The translations under genes and the position numbers were made by a program. 64,000 nucleotides of DNA from assembly GCA_019636625.1 (NCBI GenBank), contig JAHBXE010000015.1, positions 37,996 to 101,995 on the forward strand. Direction: 5' to 3'. The notes below the pieces were generated by a model. The model was not told where the DNA came from, did no database searches, and saw only the letters and a list, made by a program, of their open reading frames with translations. Source of the stretch: Phycisphaeraceae bacterium (lineage in GTDB: Bacteria > Planctomycetota > Phycisphaerae > Phycisphaerales > UBA1924). Shown here piece after piece: positions 54,429 through 62,419 of the stretch. How positions within the stretch are numbered: position 1 is the first letter of the stretch; each line of letters starts with the position of its first letter.

Positions 54429-56453
54429 ATGAAGCGTGAGCGTTCCACGGTTGTTGGTCTGGTCGCCGTCGCCGGGCTGTGTGCTCCCTTGGCCGCGCAG
54501 GTCGAGATGCGGCCGATCCTCAAGCCGGCCAACGATCCGAACAACGAACTGGTCCTCGCCCCGGTGGTCGCGTGCTTCGCCCCCGGCACCGATCCTGTGT
54601 ACGTCCGCCGGGTTGAGGCGATCGTCGCGCAGATGAACCAGTTGCAGTTCGGCGGCGCGCCCGATTACCAGTTGACGTCCCGATGGTCCGGCGCGCAGGG
54701 CACGCCGCGGGCCCTGCTCTGGAGCTTCATGCCCGACGGCGTGGTCATCCCCAGCGGCGCCGGCGAACCGCAGTCGGCCAGCAACCTGTTCGCCACCCTC
54801 GACGCAGCCTTCGCCTCGCAGGGCGGCCGCGCGACCTGGGTCAGCCGCTTCACATCCGTGTTCAACCGGTGGGCAGCGCTCACCGGGCTCTCCTACACCC
54901 GCGTCACCGTCGGCGGCAATGATTGGGACGACGGCGCGGGCTGGGGCACGGGCGGCGCCGCGGGCGCCCGCGGGGATGTCCGCATCGGCGCCCACCCCAT
55001 CGATGGCGCCGGTGGCGTCCTCGCGTGGAACCAGTTCCCCTCCGGCGGCGACATGTGCCTGGACTCCAACGACTCCGCGAGCTGGGCTTCCACGTCCAAC
55101 TCCAACCGCTTCCTCCGCAACGTCGTCGCGCACGAGCACGGGCACGGCATCGGCATGATGCACGTCTGCCCCGCCAACGGGTCCAAGCTCATGGAGCCGT
55201 TCATCAGCACCGCGTACGACGGACCCCAGCAGGACGACATCCGCGGCGCGCAGCGGCACTACGGCGATCCGTACGAATCCAACGACACCTCAGCGACCGC
55301 CACGCCGATCGGCTCGCTCACGATTCCCGGCTCGATCACCTTCGGCACCACGCCGGCGCCCGCCGTCAACGGCGCCTCGATCCTCTCCATCGACGCCGCC
55401 GGCAAGACCGACTTCTACTCCTTTACGGTCTCCGCCTCCTGCCTCGTGTCCGCCACCGTGACGCCCGTCGGCACCACCTACCTCGCCGGCGCCCAGACCA
55501 CCGCCTGCGACACGGGAACCTCCACCAACGCGCTGACCATGGCCAACCTCTCCATCGCCGTCCTCGCGTCCAACGGCACCACGGTCCTCGCCTCGTCCGA
55601 AACCCAGCCCGCCGGCTCTCCCGAGGTCGTCTCCAATGTCGGCCTGCCCGGCGCGGGAACCTACTACGTCCGCGTCACCGCCGCGGGCAGCCCCACCGAG
55701 AGCCAGCTCTACACGCTCAACGTCGCCGCCACCGGCAACCCGGTCTGCCCGACCATCGTCCAGAACCCGCAGGGCCAGCAAGTCTGCGAAGGCTCACCCG
55801 TCTCGCTCACCTTCATCGCCACCGGCAATCCCGAGCCGACGTACCAGTGGCGCCTCAACGGCCAGGACCTGGTCGGCAACGGCGCCAACACCTCCACCTA
55901 CAGCCTCTTCTCCGCCCTCGCGAGCAACGCCGGAACCTACCAGTGTGTCGCCACCAACGCCTGCGGCAGCGTGAACAGCGCCGCGGTCCAGGTCCAGGTC
56001 TTCACCGGCGCCAACTTCACGGCCGACCCCCAGAGCCAGACCGTCGCCGCCGGTTCGCCCGCCTCGTTCACCGTCCAGGTCTCGGGCAACCCCACGCCCA
56101 CAATCACATGGCGGAAGAACGGCACGCCCATCCAGGGCGCCAACCAGACCACCTACACCATCCCCTCCGTCACGCCCGGCGATGCCGGCACCTACGACTG
56201 CTACGCCGAAACACTCTGCGGCGATGCGACCAGCCAGCCCGCGGTCCTGACCGTCTCCGGCCAGTCGTGCTACGCCAACTGCGATGGTTCCACCGGAGCG
56301 CCCCTTCTCACCGCCAACGACTTCCAGTGCTTCCTCAACAAGTTCGCCGCCGGCGACACCTACGCCAACTGCGACGGCTCCACAGGGTCTCCCCTGCTCA
56401 CCGCCAACGACTTCCAGTGCTTCCTCAACAAGTTCGCCGCCGGTTGCTCCTGA
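54429..56453 (+). CDS. Secreted matrixin metalloprotease with Ig-like domains and GC-type dockerin
   Basis: 674 residues, AGGAG seven bases before the ATG. Signal peptide STVVGLVAVAGLCAPLAAQ. Catalytic zinc motif HExxHxxGxxH is intact (H235, E236, H239, H245, HEHGHGIGMMH), placing it with matrixin-type metalloproteases. A PPC-like domain (residues about 285-430) and two Ig-like repeats (around 440-520 and 525-610, each with YQWR/TWRKNG and AGTYxC) follow. The last 60 residues are the six-Cys dockerin. It is likely secreted and cleaves proteins outside the cell. Confidence 0.9.
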   Translation: MKRERSTVVGLVAVAGLCAPLAAQVEMRPILKPANDPNNELVLAPVVACFAPGTDPVYVRRVEAIVAQMNQLQFGGAPDYQLTSRWSGAQGTPRALLWSFMPDGVVIPSGAGEPQSASNLFATLDAAFASQGGRATWVSRFTSVFNRWAALTGLSYTRVTVGGNDWDDGAGWGTGGAAGARGDVRIGAHPIDGAGGVLAWNQFPSGGDMCLDSNDSASWASTSNSNRFLRNVVAHEHGHGIGMMHVCPANGSKLMEPFISTAYDGPQQDDIRGAQRHYGDPYESNDTSATATPIGSLTIPGSITFGTTPAPAVNGASILSIDAAGKTDFYSFTVSASCLVSATVTPVGTTYLAGAQTTACDTGTSTNALTMANLSIAVLASNGTTVLASSETQPAGSPEVVSNVGLPGAGTYYVRVTAAGSPTESQLYTLNVAATGNPVCPTIVQNPQGQQVCEGSPVSLTFIATGNPEPTYQWRLNGQDLVGNGANTSTYSLFSALASNAGTYQCVATNACGSVNSAAVQVQVFTGANFTADPQSQTVAAGSPASFTVQVSGNPTPTITWRKNGTPIQGANQTTYTIPSVTPGDAGTYDCYAETLCGDATSQPAVLTVSGQSCYANCDGSTGAPLLTANDFQCFLNKFAAGDTYANCDGSTGSPLLTANDFQCFLNKFAAGCS

Positions 56454-56505
56454 GGTGCGCGTGACAGCGATCCGTGTCATTGATCCGTTCAGCCACAGTT
56501 CGCGC

Positions 56506-56533
56506 TTGGCGCGGCCGCGGTTGTCGGTATGCT
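56506..56533 (+). promoter_or_regulatory. Promoter of the first subtilase gene
   Basis: TTGGCG (56506-56511), 16 bases, TATGCT (56528-56533); leader of about 55 bases. Confidence 0.6.
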
Positions 56534-56591
56534 CTCAGCGTCCGGCCCGTCGTCGATCGGCCGATCCCCAACCTCTCGGATTTGACATTCC

Positions 56592-59500
56592 ATGAAGACC
56601 CCGCACCGCCGTCGCGCTCTGGCGCTGTTCGCTCTCGCCGGTCTTGCCCTTCCGGCCTACGCCGGTCCTGAGGCCGCGCCGCTCAGCCCGACACTCCTCT
56701 ACCTCCGCACCGGCGATGTCGACACCTCCGGCCGCGCGGCCACAACCTTGGCCCAGGCCATCACCGCCGCGGCCCCGTCCGACCGCTTCATCATCCAGCT
56801 CGACGGACCCATCACCCCCGAACGCCGCGCCGCCATCGCGGCCGCGGGAATCCGGCTCGGCGGTTACATCCCGTCGAACGCGTACATCGCCCGCCTGCAC
56901 GGCGCCGACCCCAAGGCCGCCTCGGGCCTCGGGTTCGTCCGTTATCTCACGCCCTACCGGGCGGAGTGGAAGCTCGATCCCGAACTCGGCCGCCGCCCAT
57001 ACGTCTCGCCCGAACGCCTCGCCCTGCGCAAGAACGGGCGCGATCTCGTCGTCGTCACGACCTTCGAGGGCGCCGACACCGGCGAGGTCGAACGCGCCAT
57101 CTGGTCGATCCGCGGCACCGTGATCCGCGAGAGCGAGCCCACGGGCAACCAGCTCCTCATCGAAATCAGCGACGCCCAGGTCCCCGCCCTCGCGTCCATC
57201 GCCGGGGTCCAGTTCGTCGAGCCCGCCCCCGAGGTCACCCCCCGCAGCAACTACAACGTGCGATGGGTCGTCCAGGGCAACCAGCAGGACGTCTTCCCCC
57301 TGTACAACAACGGCCTCCGAGGCGAGGGCCAGATCGTCGGCATCCTCGACGGCCGCATCGACGTCAACCACTGCTCCTTCCTCGACGCCAACCCCATCGG
57401 CCCGACCCACCGCAAAATCGTGGCGATGCAGTCCACCGGCTCCGGCAACCAGCACGGCACCCACGTCGCCGGCACCGCCGCCGGCAACGACCCCAGCTCC
57501 GCCAACACCGCCAACACCCGCGGCGTCGCCTACCTCGGCAAGATCGCCTGGGCCTCCTACGGCGCCGCCAACGCGACGGACTTCAACACCGGCATCAACT
57601 TCGTCCGCGCCGCCGGCGCCCGCATCCACACCAACAGCTGGGGCAACGACGGCACCACGTCGTACGACTCCCTCTCCCGCGCTGTCGATGAACAGTCGTA
57701 CAACAACGAGGACGACATGATCTGCTTCGCGGTGACCAACCAGTCGCTGCTGAAGAACCCGGAGAACGCCAAGAACGTCCTCGCCGTCGGCAACACCCAG
57801 AACTCCCCCACCCAGACCACCATCTGCACCGGCGGCGCGGGCCCCACCTCCGACGGCCGCCAGAAGCCGGAAATCTGGGCTCCCGGATGCGCCACCCAGT
57901 CGTCCCAGTCCGGCTCCGCCTGCGGCACCGTCTCCCTCACCGGCACCTCCATGGCCTCCCCTGCCATCGCCGGCACCGCCATGCTCGTCCGCCAGTACTA
58001 CACGCAAGGCTACTACCCCCTGGGCCTCCCCGGCGGCACCGGGTTCACACCCTCGGGCGCCCTCATCCGCGCCACGCTTATGAACACGGGCCAGGACCTC
58101 ACCGGCGCCGCCAGCGGCTTCCAGACGCCCACGGGATACCCCAGCACGCAGGAAGGTTGGGGCCGCGTCCGCGCCGACGACGCCCTCTACTTCCCCGGCG
58201 ACACGCGCAAGCTCCTGGTCCGCGACGTTCGCAACAGCTCCGGCCTCTCCACCGGCGGTGAAGAAACCGTCAACGTCAACGTGCTCGGCTCCGGCGAGCC
58301 GCTCCGCTTCACCCTCACCTGGACCGAGCCGCCCGCCACCGCCGGCGCCAGCCAGGCCGCCGTCAACGACCTCGACCTGATCGTCGAAGGGCCCTCCGGC
58401 GTGTACCGCGGCAACGTCTTCAACACCGCCACCGGCTTCTCCCAGACCGGCGGAACGCGCGACGCCAAGAACAACACCGAGCAGGTCCACATCTCCGCTC
58501 CCTCCGTCGGCCCGTGGACCGTCCGCATCGTCGGGACCAACGTCGCCCAGGGCACCCAGGGCTACGCGCTGGTCGTGACCGGTGACATCGTCGGCGGAAC
58601 GCCCCCGCCCTTGATCGTCAGTGTCCCCGGCGGCGTCCCCAGCCTTGTGCCCCCCGGCACACCAACCGACCTGACCGTCCGCGTCACGCCCGGCTCCCAG
58701 AACGTTGTCCCCGGCAGCCCCACGATGTTCTACCGCCTCGGGACGTCCGGGTCATTCCTCACGCAGACGCTCACCCCGCTGACCGGCGACGACTACCGCG
58801 CCACGCTCCCGCCCCTGCTCTGCGAGAACACGCCGCAGTTCTACTTCACCGCGCTGGGCGACGGCGGCGCCACCGCCGCCTCACCCGCCAACGCGCCAAC
58901 CGGCCTCTATTCGACCTCCGTCGGAGCCGTCACCACCTCGACGATTTTCGCCGCGGACTTCGAACAAGCCCTGCCCGCCGGCTGGACCACCACCGGCCTC
59001 TGGCACACCTCCAACACCGCCACCGCGTGCAGCCCATCGGGCACTCCCTGCGCCGGCCCTTGGGCCGCGTACTACGGCATCGAGCCGCCCGCCACCAGCT
59101 CCTGCACCTTCAACGCCGGCGCCACCAACAACGGTCTCCTCTCCGCGCCCCCGATTGCGATCCCCGCCGTACCTTCGGGCGGCTCGGTCACCCTCACCTT
59201 CTGCTCCGCCCTCATCACCGAGAACCAGTCATCCTGGGATAAGGCGGAAGTTCTGATCAACGGCAACCCCGTCTTCCGCGCGCCGGATTCCGCCGCCTGG
59301 ACCACCCAAACGGTGAACCTGACCAGCTTCGCGGGCCAGACCATCAACCTCGCCTTCCGGTTCGACACGGTCGACAATGTCTCCAACAACTTCCGGGGTT
59401 GGCACGTCGACGACGTTCGCATCACCGCCACCACCACCGGCTGCACCAACCCTCCCCAGACCTGCTACGCCAACTGCGACCAGTCCACCGGCGCCCCCCT

Positions 59501-59648
59501 CCTCACCGCCAACGACTTCCAGTGCTTCCTCAACAAGTACGCCGCCGGCGACACCTACGCCAACTGCGACGGCTCCACGGGCTCCCCGATCCTCACCGCC
59601 AACGACTTCCAGTGCTTCCTGAACAAGTTCGCGGCGGGCTGTTCGTAA
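56592..59648 (+). CDS. Secreted subtilase (S8) with GC-type dockerin, copy 1
   Basis: 1018 residues. Signal peptide ALALFALAGLALPAYAG; propeptide-like region to about residue 225. The catalytic triad is complete: D253 (IVGILDGRID), H288 (NQHGTHVAGTAAG) and S453 (LTGTSMASPAIAGTAML). A beta-rich region follows (about 540-660), then a domain resembling a LamG/concanavalin-like sandwich (about 790-940: DFEQALPAGWTTTGLWHTS, RGWHVDDVRI), then the dockerin (last 60 residues). It is an extracellular serine protease. An adjacent paralogue follows. Confidence 0.92.
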   Translation: MKTPHRRRALALFALAGLALPAYAGPEAAPLSPTLLYLRTGDVDTSGRAATTLAQAITAAAPSDRFIIQLDGPITPERRAAIAAAGIRLGGYIPSNAYIARLHGADPKAASGLGFVRYLTPYRAEWKLDPELGRRPYVSPERLALRKNGRDLVVVTTFEGADTGEVERAIWSIRGTVIRESEPTGNQLLIEISDAQVPALASIAGVQFVEPAPEVTPRSNYNVRWVVQGNQQDVFPLYNNGLRGEGQIVGILDGRIDVNHCSFLDANPIGPTHRKIVAMQSTGSGNQHGTHVAGTAAGNDPSSANTANTRGVAYLGKIAWASYGAANATDFNTGINFVRAAGARIHTNSWGNDGTTSYDSLSRAVDEQSYNNEDDMICFAVTNQSLLKNPENAKNVLAVGNTQNSPTQTTICTGGAGPTSDGRQKPEIWAPGCATQSSQSGSACGTVSLTGTSMASPAIAGTAMLVRQYYTQGYYPLGLPGGTGFTPSGALIRATLMNTGQDLTGAASGFQTPTGYPSTQEGWGRVRADDALYFPGDTRKLLVRDVRNSSGLSTGGEETVNVNVLGSGEPLRFTLTWTEPPATAGASQAAVNDLDLIVEGPSGVYRGNVFNTATGFSQTGGTRDAKNNTEQVHISAPSVGPWTVRIVGTNVAQGTQGYALVVTGDIVGGTPPPLIVSVPGGVPSLVPPGTPTDLTVRVTPGSQNVVPGSPTMFYRLGTSGSFLTQTLTPLTGDDYRATLPPLLCENTPQFYFTALGDGGATAASPANAPTGLYSTSVGAVTTSTIFAADFEQALPAGWTTTGLWHTSNTATACSPSGTPCAGPWAAYYGIEPPATSSCTFNAGATNNGLLSAPPIAIPAVPSGGSVTLTFCSALITENQSSWDKAEVLINGNPVFRAPDSAAWTTQTVNLTSFAGQTINLAFRFDTVDNVSNNFRGWHVDDVRITATTTGCTNPPQTCYANCDQSTGAPLLTANDFQCFLNKYAAGDTYANCDGSTGSPILTANDFQCFLNKFAAGCS

Positions 59649-59816
59649 CCCCGCGTTTGACAATGCGAAGCCCGCGCGCGGGGCCATCGCCTTCCCGCGC
59701 TGCGAAACAGGAGTTCTCGGGCCGGTATCGGCCGGGGTTCCCCTTGGCAAACTGGGCGGTTTCATCGGGCCGCCTCGGCGTTCGGCGTCTTTCGGGCAGG
59801 AATCGCCGCGACGGTC

Positions 59817-59844
59817 TTGCGACCCTTGACAGACCGTGTACTCT
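59817..59844 (+). promoter_or_regulatory. Promoter of the second subtilase gene
   Basis: TTGCGA (59817-59822), 16 bases, TACTCT (59839-59844), then a leader of about 100 bases ending in GAGGA before the ATG. Nothing else is seen in 59649-59947. Confidence 0.55.
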
Positions 59845-59947
59845 GTAGGAACTGGTTTCCCCTCCCGCCCGAATAGGCAACACCGCCTTTCGGTGCCCGG
59901 TCAGGGCTCGTCGGTCCATTTCACCCAATTTCACAGAGGAAGAACGC

Positions 59948-62347
59948 ATGCGGACCCACCACGTCAAGGCAACATCCGTGGCCCTCGCCCTTACGCTCTG
60001 CGCCGGCATGGCGTACGGCGCGGGCGCCCTCGCGGTGTCCAGCTCCAAGAGCGGCTCCACGCTGATGCTCGACGGCGCCGGCGTCTATTCCACCTCCAAC
60101 TCGATTGTCCGCCACCGCCTTATCCCCATGACCGGTTCGAAGACCGTCGTGGCGACATGGGATGAAGTCAACGGCGGGGCCCGCACCAGCTTCTTCGCCA
60201 TCAGCCTCGACGGCAAGAAGTTCGACCAGGTCCAGCCCACGGACTACAAGCTCCGCCTCCGCTACGCGACGTTCGACCCGCTCCAGGGTCTGCCCGCCGT
60301 GCCCGAGGCCCTCAAGGCTCCCAAGAACAACGAGCTCTTCATCGTCCAGTTCGTCTCCACCCCGCTCGATGAGATGCGCCGAGACATCCAGCAGCTCGGC
60401 GGCGTGGTCGAGGCGACCATCCCCGATCAGGGCCACCTCATCCGCATGAACGCCCGGACCCGTGAGCGCGTCGCGCAGCTCCCGTACGTCCGCTGGGTCG
60501 GGCCCTGTGAAGTGGCCTACCGCCTGCCCGAAGAACTCCGGGCCACCATCCTCAACGCCGCGCCCGACGCCGGCGCCGTCCGCTACTCGATCGCCTGCCG
60601 CCGCGATGGGCTCGAGCAGCAGACCGCCGTCGCCGACGCCATCGCCGCGTTGGGCGGCCTCGTTGAGCACATCACGCCCGACATGTTCCGCATGGAGGCC
60701 ACGCTGACCCCCGCGCAGCTCCTGGCCGTCGCCCAGCGCAACGAGATCGACACCATCGACCTCTGGGGCGGCCCCGGCGGCACGGACATGGACATCGCCC
60801 GTCAGATCGGCGGCGCTGTCCCGATCCTCTCCACCGCCGGCTTCCTGGGCCAGGGTGTTCGCGGCGAGGTGCACGACACCGAAACGCAGAGCAACCACCC
60901 GGAATGGAACAACCCCAACATCTACGTCCAGCACGCCACGAACGGCTCGTCCGGATTCCACGGCTCGGCTTGTTACGGCATCAACTTCGCCGCCGGCGTC
61001 AGCCCCGCGGCCACGGGAATGCTCCCGCAGCGAGAAGCCGGCATCTTCTTCTGGTACACGCGGTCCTCCCAGTTCACCGCAGGCCAGCCCTCGCGCCTCG
61101 CGATGAACACCGAAGCGGTTGATCCCGCCGGCATCTTCCGATCCTCGTATCAGACCAGCTCCGTCGGCAGCACCCAGATTTCAAGCTATACAACCATCTC
61201 GCAGGAAACCGACGACTACCTCTTCAAGATCGATTACCTCTCCTGCCAGAGCCAGAGCAACACCGGCAACACCAACTCCCGTCCGCAGGCATGGGCCAAG
61301 AACATCGTCTCGGTCGGCGGCGTGAATCACCAGAACACCTTGACCCGAGCAGACGACGCCGTAAGTGGCGCCAGCTACGGCCCTGCCCAGGACGGCCGCC
61401 AGAAGCCCGACCTCTGGCACTTCTACGACAACATCACCACGACCAACAACTCCTCCGGGTACACCACCTTCAGCGGCACCTCGGGCGCCACGCCCATCAC
61501 CGCCGGTCACTTCGGCCTGCTCATGCAGATGTGGCATCAGGGCGTCTGGGCCGGCTTCGGCGGCGCCAGCAGCGTCTTCGCCAGCCGTCCCTTCTCGACG
61601 ACGGCCAAGGCGCTCATGATCAACGGCGCGTACAAGTACAACCCGCTCAGCACCTATCCCCGCGCCCGCCAGGGCTGGGGCATGGCGGACCTCGGCTACC
61701 TCTACAACATCCGCAGCCGCACGTTCATCGTCAACGCCGACGACCCGGTCGGCAACGCCCAGACCAAGACCTACAACATCTCCGTCGCGCCCGCGGAAGC
61801 CGAGCTCCGCGTCACCATGTGCTACATCGATCCCTCCCCCTCGGGCATCGCCACCCCCAACCGCGTCAACGACCTCTCGCTCCGCGTCACCGCGCCCAAC
61901 GGCACCGTCTACTGGGGCAACAACGGCCTGACCAGCAGCAACTTCAGCACCGCCGGCGGCTCGGCCAACACCGTGGACACCGTTGAGAACGTGTTCATCG
62001 CCAACCCCATGGCCGGTCAGTGGACCGTCGAGGTCATCGGCGCTTCCATCACCCAGGACGCCTACCCCACCGGCTACGCCGGCGTCACGCCCACCGGCCC
62101 GACCGATGCGGGCTTCAGCCTCGTCGTCACCGGCGGCGTCGGCGTCGCCCCGCCCTCGGGTTGCTACGCCAACTGCGACCAGTCCACCGGCGCTCCCCTC
62201 CTCACCGCCAACGACTTCCAGTGCTTCCTCAACAAGTTCGCCGCCGGCGACACCTACGCCAACTGCGACCAGTCCACCGGCTCGCCCCTGCTCACCGCCA
62301 ACGACTTCCAGTGCTTCCTCAACAAGTTCGCGGCCGGTTGCACCTGA
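59948..62347 (+). CDS. Secreted subtilase-like protease (S8) with GC-type dockerin, copy 2
   Basis: 799 residues. Signal peptide SVALALTLCAGMAYGAG. The triad is D310 (VRGEVHDTETQ), H338 (GFHGSACYGINFAAG) and S512 (FSGTSGATPITAG). The His motif is unusual: HGSA in place of HGTH. A C-terminal beta-sandwich of P-domain type (NRVNDLSLRVTAPNGTVYWGN, then GQWTVEVIGASI) precedes the dockerin. About 230 residues come before the catalytic domain. It is a distant paralogue of the previous gene; their dockerin DNA is almost identical. Confidence 0.85.
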   Translation: MRTHHVKATSVALALTLCAGMAYGAGALAVSSSKSGSTLMLDGAGVYSTSNSIVRHRLIPMTGSKTVVATWDEVNGGARTSFFAISLDGKKFDQVQPTDYKLRLRYATFDPLQGLPAVPEALKAPKNNELFIVQFVSTPLDEMRRDIQQLGGVVEATIPDQGHLIRMNARTRERVAQLPYVRWVGPCEVAYRLPEELRATILNAAPDAGAVRYSIACRRDGLEQQTAVADAIAALGGLVEHITPDMFRMEATLTPAQLLAVAQRNEIDTIDLWGGPGGTDMDIARQIGGAVPILSTAGFLGQGVRGEVHDTETQSNHPEWNNPNIYVQHATNGSSGFHGSACYGINFAAGVSPAATGMLPQREAGIFFWYTRSSQFTAGQPSRLAMNTEAVDPAGIFRSSYQTSSVGSTQISSYTTISQETDDYLFKIDYLSCQSQSNTGNTNSRPQAWAKNIVSVGGVNHQNTLTRADDAVSGASYGPAQDGRQKPDLWHFYDNITTTNNSSGYTTFSGTSGATPITAGHFGLLMQMWHQGVWAGFGGASSVFASRPFSTTAKALMINGAYKYNPLSTYPRARQGWGMADLGYLYNIRSRTFIVNADDPVGNAQTKTYNISVAPAEAELRVTMCYIDPSPSGIATPNRVNDLSLRVTAPNGTVYWGNNGLTSSNFSTAGGSANTVDTVENVFIANPMAGQWTVEVIGASITQDAYPTGYAGVTPTGPTDAGFSLVVTGGVGVAPPSGCYANCDQSTGAPLLTANDFQCFLNKFAAGDTYANCDQSTGSPLLTANDFQCFLNKFAAGCT

Positions 62348-62419
62348 TTCCCGTTCCCTCGCCTTCCGCGGCCCGGGGCCTCACCGCCCCGGGCCGTCTT
62401 CTTGTCCACGGAGCCCCCC

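Noticed and set aside
56535..58490. 651-codon minus-strand frame
   Set aside because: Antisense to the first subtilase; Gly/Val/Ala/Asp-rich shadow.
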